Part shown: in pieces, positions 1 through 11,192 of the stretch
Position numbering within the stretch: the stretch's first letter is position 1
Layout of the letters: each line of letters starts with the position of its first letter
Assembly: GCA_002749535.1 (NCBI GenBank)
Contig: MZZL01000409.1
Span: 2,248,160 to 2,312,159, forward strand
Source of the DNA: Apophysomyces variabilis
Taxonomy: Eukaryota; Mucoromycota; Mucoromycetes; Mucorales; Mucoraceae
DNA: 64,000 nucleotides
Reading direction: 5' to 3'
The notes under the pieces: generated by a model
Told to the model about the DNA's origin: nothing
Databases searched by the model: none
Seen by the model: the letters and a program-made list of their open reading frames with translations, nothing else
Made by a program: the position numbers and the translations under genes

Positions 1-50
1 AGTATTGATGTATCCTATTAATAAGTCTTTGTTAACAATAAGACGATAAG

Positions 51-362
51 GATTTGAAACTGGAACCGTGTCGATTCTTCCATGTACAAGGATATTGCGA
101 AGGAGGGGACTCATGCCCATTTTCACATGAGCCATTGACACCGGTAAAACTGAAGCGGCTACATGCTATGACTGGACCATGTCGATTTTATCATCTGAAG
201 GGTTACTGTACCACGGGTAATAGCTGTCTCTTTTCACACGAAGAGATCTCCGAGAAAGAACGACAAGAGTTGGAAAGTACGTTGTTGCCTTGTAAATACT
301 TTAATACGCCTTCAGGATGTAAGGCAGGCGATTCATGTTTTTATCTTCATGAAAGCAAATGA
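51..362 (+). CDS. CCCH zinc-finger protein, 3' exon (partial)
   Basis: Last exon of a gene that begins upstream of the window. Three zinc fingers of spacing C-x8-C-x5-C-x3-H follow one another: CRFFHVQGYC...CPFSH, CRFYHLKGYC...CLFSH and CKYFNTPSGC...CFYLH. The protein ends seven nucleotides after the third finger's last histidine region, at a TGA near 360. The first 50 bases look like an intron tail ending in AG at 49-50, so the exon is read from 51 in frame GAT TTG AAA CTG. CCCH fingers of this type bind single-stranded RNA, so a role in mRNA processing or decay is likely from the family. The specific orthologue cannot be told without the N-terminus. Confidence 0.8.
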   Translation, partial: DLKLEPCRFFHVQGYCEGGDSCPFSHEPLTPVKLKRLHAMTGPCRFYHLKGYCTTGNSCLFSHEEISEKERQELESTLLPCKYFNTPSGCKAGDSCFYLHESK

Positions 363-1413
363 TAATCTTTTAAAAGTCCCTGCGTTACAAATAAATTTAT
401 TCATCGAGGTTGGAAAAACCTCTGGCTTGTTTCGTTATCGTTTCTTTTGCATCACTCTTGACATGGAAAACACATCCTTAGTTTTTATTGTAAAACTGTG
501 CCAGCAGGCGAACAATTTCTGATCTCAAGACGTGCTGTCTTTTAGCCAAGCATGACTACTTAAGATCTAACAACTCTCGTCTCCTAGTAGCTGATTTTTC
601 GGCAAAAAGGCTGGAAAGGGAGTGAAATCCACGTTTTTTGTCCGTTAACTAGGATTGTGCCAGAAGCCATCCCTTGTGACAAATCAAAGTAGCTCACGGT
701 TTTGTTTCTATCTGAGCGCATCTATTCCGTCTTTACAGCCCAACCAATACAACAACGGAGGTAAAGAAGGTTAAACATTTGCGTATCATCCAAATTACGG
801 TGGAACCATGCAAAAATTGTTTACTCTATATTTGGATGTAGCCCTAGCAGTTTGCTATCTAAGCAGCGATATATCCACATCATATGAAGATCCACAGTTG
901 TCCGTATTATGATGCTTTAATGATAACACTTGGTAGGGTGGATAACCTTAGGAAATGAAATGTCTGCCAAAACGTCACATCGTGGTACAATTAAAACTTT
1001 CGTTATCTCTTCTGGATGAGTGACATTTAAATTCATCTAGGAAACAACTGTGATTGTACCTATTACACCGCGGATAGGTTATAGAATAGCAACAACATGA
1101 GACGCACACAGGCTTCAACCTATACTGAGTGAAAGCAGCTAGACCTCTGGGAATTGTGGCTTTCTCTCCTTTCCCCATCTGTGCTAAGTTTGATACGCTG
1201 GGTTAATGATCATCCATAGGAGTACCATCAGTTGCACTCACTCAAGATCTACACAATTGGATGAGGGGTATGAAACCTTTCTGTAGCGCTATCGTAGCGA
1301 TAGAGGATCTTTTTCTTGCTCCCTGAGAATGTTACCAACGCTTGTGCTACGGTGACTCCACTTTTTATTGTTCATTCCCCACAATTCCCCATTTATTTCT
1401 TTCTCGCAGGACG
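363..1413. other. Intergenic, no gene recognised
   Basis: About 1 kb between the zinc-finger gene and the G-alpha start. All frames are broken by frequent stops and nothing resembling a known protein, tRNA or repeat was seen. A pyrimidine-rich tract (about 1362-1410) ends just before the G-alpha ATG and probably belongs to its promoter or 5' leader. Confidence 0.5.
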
Positions 1414-4400
1414 ATGGGAAATTGCAAAAGTACATTGGACGATGACCGTGAAAATGAGGTCATGATAAGTCGTAGCATTGACAAGCAGATCAAACAAGAC
1501 CGTAAACAAATGAAACACGAAGTCAAGCTTTTGCTGTTGGGTAGGTCAATAGGTTGATACCGATGTGTATTAGGTTGGGCTCAATAATTCGAGCGAACTT
1601 TGCATAAAAATAATACAGGGGCAGGCGAATCAGGCAAATCCACCGTTCTTAATCAGGTGCGACTTATCCATGCTCCCGGATTTAAACCAGCTGAAAGAAT
1701 AAAGTTTCGAGCAGTGATACTTTCCAATGTAATTAATGTCATGGAGACCTTACTGGAGGCCACAGATCAATTGAAGATCCCTTTAGAAAACCCATTCCTC
1801 GAGTTAAACGAAAACAAATAAGGGAAGGGAATTAGCGAGAGCTTGGCGTACTGATAAGAAAGCTTCATAGTAGACGTATCGATCGCTTGTTATCAACCCC
1901 AACTTACAAATAGAGGACGGGGGCCAATTTCCTCCGCAATATCTCACACCACTAAAGGAATTATGGATGGATGCAGACATCCAAATGGAACGAAGACAGG
2001 GGAATATGTTTGCACTTCATGACAATGTTTCATAGTGGGTCCCACAAAACCATGTTGTTTGGCCCGTTGAAAAGGGGTGGGGGGGGGAAAGCAAGGAAAT
2101 GACTAAGACGATAGAGCAAGCTTTTTTAAGCAATTAGACGCACTATGGCATCCAGACTATGTACCCACGGACCGGGATATTCTTCGGTGTCGCACGAAAA
2201 CCACAGGCATCGCTGAGACCACGTTTCATTTGGGTCATCTAACGTATAGAATGTTCGATGTCGGTGGACAACGAAGTGAACGAAAGAAATGGTGGGTTCG
2301 ATACTTTGGTATTAACTGTTCCCGCTTCCTTTTTCATACTGATCTGTATACTTTATTTCCAAAAATTAAAGTCGCATCTAGCAAATTCACTTGGCGCATT
2401 TTGGAAACTGGGCTTGACGCTAACAAATTACATTAATTGTCGTGTTATAAGAGTTCGAATTGACCACTTTTACATACCTGACATAAAACTGACGACGCCA
2501 TACCCATCTCCCCGCAAAGTGTATGCAAGATGCATATATAAATTTCAATTGATGAGTAATAGAAGAAAAATAACAATAGTATTCAATGACACTTACTAAA
2601 CATCGGGCGTAAAAGCCCTATCCACTTGACTCGTGGATCCTTTTCTGCCTTTTTGCTTGCTGCCTCTCAGATCGCCTTAAAGTGAGCTCGGGACGACTCT
2701 GGTCTTTCTTCTCGTCGGCTGATTCGTCTGCGAGACCTGGGTGGTTCAACCATAGTCTCGGTTTGGCTGGCACTTGTTCGACGTCGTGCAGTTGGGGCTA
2801 TCATGTTCTCTTAATTTTTATAGAATACCTATTGTCTGCTAAAGTCTTCTACAGTTTTTTTCTTTCATACGGTTTGAAAGTTCGTCTGCATCACGCCCGG
2901 TAAAAGACTACCTTGGTATGTCTTCGAATAGAGTACGTAAACGTTGCATCATCTTGCGGTGCATCCGAACAAAGTTTACATAGTTTATGCCATTTCCATT
3001 TCGTTGTACAATGGATTTGCATGGAATGTTACATAAATATTACACGTGTAGATACAGTTTATAACTCGGTCTACTGTTCCCATCAATAATATCTCAATGT
3101 CTATCTTAAATCAAAAATTATTTCATGCTCACAGAAAATGGCGGGAAAAGAACGAAAGCGACATGTGAAGAAAAATAAACAAGCGGGACATGCTTTTCAT
3201 TGGCGTTTTTTCTGCTAGATAAACGGAGTAATGGTTGAAACGCCCACCCAGACCATATTCACTGCAGTAAAAGTGTAAGAATACATAAAGTACCCTTTAT
3301 TGATCTTTTTGCAAGTAGGACATCTTGACATCTCGCAATACATCTCAAGTTCTGATATTAAGAAGTCGATTTCCTTTGGGATAGGTTGTTAAGAGCATTA
3401 GATATGTCATTATTCTAGCTTACAGACTCCTGGATGCGTCTTATAGAGGTCTGTGAATTACTTTCTTTTTCGAGCTAAGTGATTGACATCGAGTTTCAAC
3501 CTAGCACTATCTAGTTTCTTGGGTTTATTCAGTGGTTCAAATGAGCGCAAAAATAATAATTGTGTCCGCCCGGGCTAGATCAATCTGATAAAAATTGAGG
3601 GGGGGATGGAAAAATATCGGGGAAGGGCGTGAGTATCGAAAAAGCCTTTTTGCAAGGAAGAAGCGGGCGACAGCAGGCCGGACAGGGGCCCTGATGGGAC
3701 GGATAGGTTTTGAGGAGATATCGATATGTATTAGGCATGTGCATTGAATGGATGGGTTGTATTATAGGAAATAGATTCAACAGACTTGGTATTTAGGAAA
3801 ACTTGAGCCAATCATCTCAAGGAGTGAAGCGTTGTGTTGTTTGAACCTACTAACTTCAGCCTTGGCAGCAGCGAGTTCTGCTTTTGAGCGTCTAACAGTG
3901 GGCATGGGGAGAGCTCAAGAATGTGGATGCACTTTTAAAATGAGGTAAAGCGGTAGCTAAGCAGAAAAAGGACGGCATTGAATTTTTTTTCCCATTTGCT
4001 GCGACATTTAATTCCACTGGACTGCGACTTCGATTTTCGTAGTTTGCGATGTAATTTTTGGGAGACACTGTATGTTCGTTCAACTTAGGATCCACTGTTT
4101 CAAAAACGTAACAGCTGTGTTATTTGTTGTAGCTATTAGTGGATATGATCAATGTCTGGTAGACGACAGGGATTCGGTAAATAGTAAGAATGACATCTTT
4201 TATCGTCGTCTTAACCATGCTTCTGGTGTTATTTGGGGGACTTAGAATCAAGTATGTTCAGTTGTCGGCAGGGAAAAGAAGACTTCCTAGTGATGGCATG
4301 GACTAACACTCAAGATTTGTTAGATGCATGAATTCCTGATGCTATTAGAGAATATCTGTAATTCATCGTGGTTTACCCATACCTCTATGATATTGCTATT

Positions 4401-4713
4401 GAACAAAACTGATATCTTTAGCGAAAAGATTGCCTATTCTCCGATATCTCGATATTTCGCTGACTACGAAGGTAGGAGCATTGGGTATCAGGGCAGAGAC
4501 ATGTATGTAGTAACAATGTTCTTGTTAGATGTGGATGATAATCTAGAGGCAGCGAGAAACTACTTCAGAAAGAGCTTCCAACGTCTGAACCATAACGGTG
4601 GAAGAAGTGTATATGTGCATTATACGGATGCAACGGATAGTACCTTGTTACAACGCGTCATGGCTGCTGTGTCTGACATCATTTTAAGTGAAAACTTGGG
4701 ATCATTGATGTAA
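1414..4713 (+). CDS. Heterotrimeric G-protein alpha subunit (one apparent frameshift)
   Basis: GTP-binding alpha subunit that couples membrane receptors to effectors. Exons by hand: 1414-1540, 1619-1847, 1914-2034, 2121-2291, 4089-4176, 4324-4713. The N-terminus MGNCKS has Gly2 and Cys4 for myristoylation and palmitoylation. G1 (GAGESGKST) spans the first splice junction. Switch I keeps the catalytic Arg and Thr (RTKTTG), G3 is DVGGQ with the catalytic Gln, and G4 is NKTD. G5 reads TDAT where most members have TCAT. Exon 2 has a +1 shift near 1813, in an A4 run: upstream and downstream frames disagree by one base. Ignoring that base gives 374 residues, the normal size. Every splice junction then keeps phase, so I read it as a real family member with either a sequencing error or a recent lesion. 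The C-terminus ends in GSLM. Confidence 0.82.
2292..4088 (+). other. Unusually long intron (1.8 kb) in the G-alpha gene
   Basis: The exon ending in the ERKKW motif stops at 2291 with TG|GTGGGT. The next exon starts at 4089 after CTTAG and completes the codon as Trp, followed by IHCFKNVT, exactly as in other G-alpha proteins. The intervening 1797 bases are 20-40 times longer than the other introns in this window. I found no recognisable protein in either strand inside it. A short GC hairpin (GGGC-GTAAAA-GCCC, about 2605-2620) is present. A degenerate mobile element insertion is possible but unproven. Confidence 0.75.
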
Positions 4714-5190
4714 TTTAGTTTTTCTTTGGGCGTAGCATGGCTTTAGTGTTCATGCGCTGGTCTATTGTAATTATTGCTTGTTAGCTGACGAAAAATGTGC
4801 TGTTTTTTTTTCTGTTTTGTTCATAATTGGATAAAGATGGGTAACTTATGTTATTGGGAACATGTTATATCTTTTTTTTTTTTTGCTTATTCACGCTTTG
4901 AAGACAGCGAGTACTCGATTCTAAGCTCTATTCGGATCTTTTTGACTAGTTTTAGATCATCTTTTTGTTATTTTGGGTTTGTCAGTCTCGCTTTCAGTGG
5001 AAAACATAATATTTACAGATACAGCAATATCGCCAAACTACAAGCGACAGTGAAGTAATAAAAGCGAAGCGTTGTGCGAACATAAGACAGCATCATGTGC
5101 TCCAGAGGAATCTTTGCTTTACGCCAGATCGGTATTGAGCGAGCTCATAAGGTCCATCATGGCTCCTAACACGAAGATCAATGCATATTA
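4714..5190. other. Convergent intergenic region
   Basis: The 3' flanks of the G-alpha gene (plus) and the first bZIP gene (minus) meet here. It is T-rich with homopolymer T runs near 4805 and 4870. No gene seen. Confidence 0.5.
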
Positions 5191-6921
5191 TTAAGCTTCC
5201 CTTATTATCAATTCGAAAGATAGATGCTTACCTAAGCTAGGTGATCGTGCCGGTCGACGTGTTTCGGGAGGAGAACCCATGATTTGTTCGTAAAGGGGGT
5301 GCGACTGTTCGCTGAGAATAGTGTCAGGCGAAGGTGACAATCGGAAATGATTCGAAGGCAATGGCTGAAGTGATGGCATTCCTTCCGCCATTTGGCACAA
5401 GACATCATCAGTCCACATGGAAGGGTCCTGTTCTTGAGCTGATGATTGGCGATTGTCCTGATTGCCCCACGTCCTGTGCTCCTCTAGGTTCGCTCCAACA
5501 GCAATCTCCGGAAGACCTTTTAGACGCCTCCACTTGTTCGTTTTGCTCACATCGTAGTTTATGGCAAGGTACCAGAATTCGCTAAAGAACTCAGGCGGTA
5601 ACTCCCAGCTGTCAGACATCGTTGGATCTCCACCGTGATATACTGCACCATTCAAAAGCATCGCGAAACATCGATCATAGTCCATCAGGTCCCGAAATAT
5701 AATCATTCGATCACGCATATGTGGTGTTGGTATCAGATCGATTCGCGGGTCGTGAGGAATGGCTAGCTGCAGAATAGTCGGTTGTAGTCTCACAGCGGAT
5801 TGCCCAATATTGGTCAAAGTAGATTGTACTCTCAGTTGAAGTCTGATGCGTTGGATGGCACTCAGACTTGATGCAGCTGGCTTTTCCTCCGCCTTGGTTT
5901 CCGGGTGTTGCAGCCAGCGATTCATATCTTTCTCCTCATCTAACGGTTCCTGTTTTACTTCGGCAGGACCATGATCGACTGATGTGGAGCGCACCGAGTC
6001 CTCATCCATCTCCACATCTCTGTAACCTTTCCACTCGTCCTGCTCACAGCTGACGGATCGATCCGGCGTTCGTGAAGTATGGTTCACAATCGAGTTGGTC
6101 TCATTATTAGAGGATGAGTGCAACACCGACGGGTCGATAGTATGGCTATTCCCATGCGCTCCGTTCTCTTCCTTGCCATCTTCGGCGTCATCATCTTCTG
6201 CTGGTACGTTGGAAAAATGGGATGCCATGGTTGGCTTTAAATTGATATTGTTCCGAGTGTAAGCATTCACATAGGCTTCAATGGCGTGTGGAGTGGTCTT
6301 AGCCATGTTACTGAGTGCTTCCTCGGTAAGATAGGGAGAATGGGTTGGGATATGGATATTATAATGCAAACATACAAACTGGAGAGTCAATACCACGCCT
6401 TTGAGATACCAGTTCTCAGCACGGAAAGCGTCCAGCTTGCTTTTGGTGCTGTTCAATTCTTTAGTAGCGCTATTTCGTTGCTCCCGTAAAGTTCTGATCG
6501 TGTTCTCTAGATCGCGAAGATGGCGTTCTTTGCGTTCTCTAAATGCTCGTTGGGCAGCGCGATTTTGTGCCTTACGCAATGCCGGAGATGCCGGGTTAGG
6601 TTTTCGACCCGGTTTCTTTCTGATCTTAATCGGTTGGCCATTTTCGTCCAAGGCAGGTGGAGCGGGTTGCTGCTGTGGTTGTTGTTGTGGTGCGGGCGGC
6701 ATTTGGGACGGTATATTACTCACATATATTGCTTGCACAGGTGATACCGACGCCAGTGATGAAGGGTGTACGTACTGTTCGTGCTGTAAAAAGCTAAACG
6801 AGGGCGATGAAGGATCTTGCAGTGGTGGAACATGCCACGGTTGATCGTGTTGTTCTTGATTAAGCAATAAGTCTTGCTCATGCTGCTGCAAATAACTGTC
6901 CATAGCTGAATATTGGTCCAT
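5191..6921 (-). CDS. bZIP transcription factor with DUF3425-like C-terminal domain (bZIP-A)
   Basis: A 576-residue DNA-binding regulator in one open frame, start ATG at 6921. After a Gln/Pro-rich N-terminus come RKKPGRKPNP (about residues 101-110) and a Pap1-type basic region NRAAQRAFRER (about 120-130). Heptad leucines run to about 185. Around residues 355-480 lies a block containing LQLAIPHDPRIDLIP, RDRMIIF and W-E-L-P-P-E-F-F. I match this from memory to DUF3425, a domain found C-terminal to many fungal bZIPs. The AP-1-type cysteine-rich redox domains are not seen. The protein is a paralogue of the bZIP starting at 11193: both share LDENG-P-I, the basic region and the C-terminal block. Target genes are unknown; nuclear location is inferred. 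Confidence 0.88.
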   Translation of the reverse strand: MDQYSAMDSYLQQHEQDLLLNQEQHDQPWHVPPLQDPSSPSFSFLQHEQYVHPSSLASVSPVQAIYVSNIPSQMPPAPQQQPQQQPAPPALDENGQPIKIRKKPGRKPNPASPALRKAQNRAAQRAFRERKERHLRDLENTIRTLREQRNSATKELNSTKSKLDAFRAENWYLKGVVLTLQFVCLHYNIHIPTHSPYLTEEALSNMAKTTPHAIEAYVNAYTRNNINLKPTMASHFSNVPAEDDDAEDGKEENGAHGNSHTIDPSVLHSSSNNETNSIVNHTSRTPDRSVSCEQDEWKGYRDVEMDEDSVRSTSVDHGPAEVKQEPLDEEKDMNRWLQHPETKAEEKPAASSLSAIQRIRLQLRVQSTLTNIGQSAVRLQPTILQLAIPHDPRIDLIPTPHMRDRMIIFRDLMDYDRCFAMLLNGAVYHGGDPTMSDSWELPPEFFSEFWYLAINYDVSKTNKWRRLKGLPEIAVGANLEEHRTWGNQDNRQSSAQEQDPSMWTDDVLCQMAEGMPSLQPLPSNHFRLSPSPDTILSEQSHPLYEQIMGSPPETRRPARSPSLGKHLSFELIIREA

Positions 6922-9900
6922 TTTATCTGAGAGTTAAGTGGGAGAGGACCAAAGTGCCGAAGAAAACACAGGGAAACAACGGGAGTGTGAAAGGGATGCA
7001 CGTGAATGCTATGCAGAAACAAAAAAAGCTTTGTCCAACTGTGACGGTAACCACTGAGCTTTCATTCGTTATCCAAAACTGAGGTGTACTTCACACTATC
7101 GTAATAAATACCTCTGTTACGACTTGTTTTGTAGACTTTAATGCAGTGTTCGTTTGCTAGTTTGGAGAACTAGAAATGGGTTACCTAGCGATGGACAAGT
7201 TTACAGTTAAGCAAATAAGTGTTACACACATGCCTCCGCAAATCTGAGTATAAAATGTGGGGAGCACATTCATATCCTTTTCGGTAAAATCAACGACCGG
7301 AAAAACTGGTTGAGTCAGCTCACCAAAAAAAAATTTTCCATGGATGGTGCGCTATATGGTATGTAACCAGTGGAATGTTTTTCCCCATAAATTGTGATGC
7401 CTAAGGAAGACTACCTTGGGGTTTAATATGGTTTACTGATGTAGTACCCAAAAAACAAGTATTTCTAATGCAAGAGCGGTCGAACTTTAGCTTGAATCGT
7501 TAAGGATGCCTCAGGATATGGTTCAGAATCTGTGCTGATCATTCATTACTTGTTCAATGAGGATCCGGTCGTTCAGTTATCTACAGCACATTGAATAAAC
7601 ATGGGCATTCTCTATAATACGTAATTCACGACTACTCAAGCTGATGAATATTGAATAGCCACATTTGGCTTAACTGTGGCTGACATCGGTTCTACGAAAT
7701 GTCATGATGATGATATGATGAGTTGCTGAATAATAGGTAGGACGAACCTATTACTACGGCTTTGTCTTTTGGTGTTTCAAAGTTAATAAATTGTTTTTAA
7801 GGACGGGAACAAATGATATTGGCGCTGAAGTGCTGGTATAAAATAGACTTACCTTTTTTCAGCATAAACTGTCGGAATTTGAAACCACCCATTATCACTG
7901 ACGCCCAACTTTGGGTAGAGTATCAAGTTCAGCCGAAGGTCAAATGGTGTGACACTCACGGGGAAATTAGCTCTTCATCTTTAGACCTTTAAAGTAAGAA
8001 CTTGCAAGCATTGGTCTGTCCTCAGATGCTATATAAAACACATGCAAGAATTATTTGTTCATCTTCACTCCCAGTCAGAGTTGCATAATCAAGAAGTAGA
8101 CTAGCTATAAGATTGTGAGGTTAAACTGATTTTTGCAATTGATAACTGAAATCTTTTTATCATGCTGCTTCTTCTACATTTGTGTCTGGTTAATATGTAA
8201 ATTCGAAAATGTATGCTATTGATGTTATATGGCATATTCTTTTCTTTGGTTTGTACTTTCTCAAGATATATATATACCAGATGTTAGCAAACTGATAAAC
8301 TATGGAAAGGATGCTCATAGAAGTTAAAAGAGCCGAGTTTAGCGTCTGGCGCTTATTTGCTAAAGACAATCAACTCCTTTTTTCCTGCAGATCAAGCTTG
8401 GAACGTATTGAGGTCGGGATGTGATTGTACCCACTGCGTACGAGTTACTGTACAACGATAGTTGTGCAGAGGTTTAATGACTCATTAAAAGGTTCCTTCT
8501 AATAGTCATTTAAAACAAATCTTGAGCAAATTGTTTCTAGTGGACATAACATTGGTTAATCCCAAGATAATTTACATTATCTTCTCCCACCTTTGCAAAA
8601 GACAAATGGCATACTTTGCTCGTAGCGTGTGGGGGCTCTAGTAAGACAATATCTGAGGCCCTTTGGCATTGTATGCAAAGCGTTACGATTAGCTCGATAT
8701 TCATGATGATAAAATCATGACCCAAAGCGGTTTGAAGATTTCTCAAAACAGTTTCGTGTCTCCGTTTATAAAAGACATCCACGTACCCAAAAATATCCCT
8801 TTCTCTTCCTGGTCACCCTTGCTTGGTTTATTTGAGGTGAAGTCTCGTTGAATAATATGTACAGAAACTGAACTAACAGACCTGCCCATCTTTGCCAGCC
8901 ATGCGAGTACGGTTCCCTCAATTACGACAGAACAAACGCAAAAGGAAGAGGATAGCCCAACCAAAAATATCTCGGAGAAGACACATCATGCCTTGCATAA
9001 CATCCTCCAGAACCAATTGATTGGAATCCATTTTAAAGGAGCTCAAGGATAAACTAACACAGACCTCCCAGTTATGTGTCTACTGGTTTAAACGAGTTGA
9101 AAGAGCAGAGCACGGCGAAGGAAGAGCGGAGAGTCAAAGACTAAGAGTAAATGGTATCTCACAATGTTTGAAGCCCAGCTTTCCAGCGCGCCAATCAGGT
9201 CATATCTTCACGGAATCGAGATGTTCAAGCAGCTGTAGCCATAGGTTTGGCATGCGCCAGCAACATTCTGTCTACGGATAAAAGCACATTGACCCCATTT
9301 TAACCCCAACCAATTCTCGGCTGGAAAATGTTTTGTTCCCGGCGCGCCAGCAATTTTCGGTAGTCGGCATTAATCCTGCAGTTATTGCGTATTTATCTTG
9401 TGTCCTGGTTTTACAGGTGCGTGAATTCTTCTCAGAAGTTCTGTGAAGAGTAAGTGTTATATCTGCACTTGCAACTATAATTCTTATGGCAATCAAGGTT
9501 GAGAGAACCCAGTACCTGTCGCTATGACAGGAGTTATCAGGACCTTTGCCTCAGGTAAGAGAAACAGCTACTCCGAATATGAGAGAGGATTTTGACGCTT
9601 TTATTTGAGTCTTAGAGTTTTGATACTGTAGTTAACACTGCGGCAATCCACCATTGTTATAGTTCTTGTTCTGGTAAATTGACCATTAAGCATATTGCTT
9701 TCTTTGCATATGAACACAAGGTTCGGAGAGCAAAATGTGGAAGGAAATATTTTGCGCACAAGATCTGTCGTGTCTCAAAATAAAGTTAATGTGCTTTGAC
9801 TTGGTCTCATGTGCAAATAATTAAGGATTGCAGAAAAAAGTAACATAAGATATAATTGATAGCAGAAAAAATAGGATCATTTTGTGTCTGGAGAAGTCAT

Positions 9901-10113
9901 TGATGTAAAATATTGTTAGAATGCGGATAAATAACTCGTCTGCAGTGTAGGATACGAAGATGCAAAGCAATAACCCTTTCCAGAAATTGAATCAAGTGAC
10001 GTTAGTACACAATATGAAAGGAGCGATTCACATGGGTTTTGCTTGGCTTCCAGTGGCTTGCTTCCCACGGCAAAGTCCGCAAGGAGAGCTAGATTGAAAC
10101 GTTTTATTAGGTT
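6922..10113. other. Intergenic 3.2 kb, no reliable gene
   Basis: Contains the upstream region of bZIP-A and a long gene-poor stretch. On the minus strand, 8537-8964 has two overlapping short open frames with no match I recognise. There is a perfect 6-bp hairpin (CCTGTC-GCTAT-GACAGG) at 9515-9531. Two imperfect copies of GCGCCAGCAA occur near 9253 and 9342. I cannot assign a function to any of it. Confidence 0.4.
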
Positions 10114-10777
10114 CTACCAGGAGTACAGGTCCAGGAACATAACAATAACAACATATAGAGCCATATAGCGATCCAAATCAAATGTTGTTGCTGACGATGA
10201 CATGACGCCATCTTCAGTGGAACGATTTGGTGGCATAACCCTGTTAGTGTTAGCAGCACTAGCAGGTGAACCTGCAGCTATTATTTTTGTTATATTGATG
10301 GCATGTTGGCAAATGATAAGACTTACTGCTCGCAACCGTTGCTCGTGACGACTCAACTGTTGCTTGGGGCGTTGTTCCGGTAACAGTGGCGGAAGAAGAG
10401 GCCGTCGGTTGGGTGTGAGCAGTGGCATGTGCAACCGAAGCAGCTACGGTGTCCTTTGGTAATGATGATAACACTGATGGCCTAAACAAAAGTCAGTGAT
10501 ACGGTCAGCCGTAGCTTTAATGAAGAGATTGATCGGTTTACGAACCAATATCTTTCGATGCATGCACCATGGCATGCAGTATTTCCTTGACAGTCGAACA
10601 AACAGTTGTTTGTGCTTGTCACTAAACAAGCGGTGATTGGTTACTGGCTAATATTTTTGGTAGTCTTCGTGCCATACCGCATTTGTCCATGCAATCTTGA
10701 TCGGATGATTTACAGCTACACGCAGTCCAGCAAGGAACTACGAAGAGAGCAAAGCACAAAAAGTTTGTCACTTTCAT
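10114..10777 (-). CDS. Small secreted cysteine-rich, Ser/Thr-rich, probably GPI-anchored protein
   Basis: A four-exon gene assembled by hand: 10777-10678, 10621-10542, 10453-10327, 10277-10114, giving 156 residues with all phases consistent. The first exon encodes MKVTNFLCFALFVVPCWTAC, a signal peptide. It is followed by a run of C-x3-C pairs (CMDKC, CLFDC, CHGAC) separated by 5-6 residues. Exon 3 is Ala/Ser/Thr-rich and probably O-glycosylated. The C-terminus is hydrophobic (YMALYVVIVMFLDLYSW), as in GPI-anchored wall proteins. The acceptor of exon 3 (AAAG at 10454) was chosen because the nearer TTTAG at 10482 breaks the frame. I do not recognise the family. A wall or host-contact role is inference from architecture only. 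Confidence 0.62.
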
Positions 10778-11192
10778 GATGGATGATCAGTAGTACTGTG
10801 AGCTTTAACTGTCTATTATATGTTGTTTTGTTTGGTTTTTTCATTAACCTCCTTCATTCCAGCTTCCTAGAGCGGTATTTCAATTCATGCTGAAGAGCAT
10901 TCAGTTCTGTTGCACCCCAGTGATATGACTATAACAGGTAACGAAGGGCGATTGACATGTGAAAATAAAAGAGGTGGAGTAGCAGCAAAGGCCTGAAATG
11001 ATTGGGGTTCCCCACGCGTCCACATGTTCGATTGATGTTCCCACTCTTCGTCACCGCACTGATCGCCCTGCTGTAACACGGCCAGTGCAATGCTGGTGCG
11101 ATTCCCAGATTTCCCACTCAATTTGCATTGTATATAAATATAAGAAAATCCTTGGCATTTAATTTGTCACCCTTTATCTTTGACACCATTAC
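10778..11192. promoter_or_regulatory. Divergent promoter between the secreted cysteine-rich gene and bZIP-B
   Basis: A 415-base region separates the two start codons, which point away from each other. On the plus side TATATAAATA lies at 11131-11140, about 53-62 bases before the bZIP-B ATG, a good TATA-box candidate. Shared control of the two genes is possible but not shown. Confidence 0.5.
11131..11140 (+). promoter_or_regulatory. TATA-box candidate for bZIP-B
   Basis: TATATAAATA, spaced about 53 bases from the ATG at 11193. Position and match are good; no experimental evidence. Confidence 0.5.

Noticed and set aside
1414..4713. G-alpha as an old pseudogene
   Set aside because: Only one base disturbs the frame; all motifs and splice sites are otherwise intact, so long decay is unlikely.
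6401..6844. 147-codon plus-strand frame rich in Cys/Gly
   Set aside because: Antisense to the bZIP-A Gln/Pro-rich and basic region.
8537..8964. Two minus-strand open frames as a gene
   Set aside because: They overlap in different frames with no workable splice and no recognised motif.
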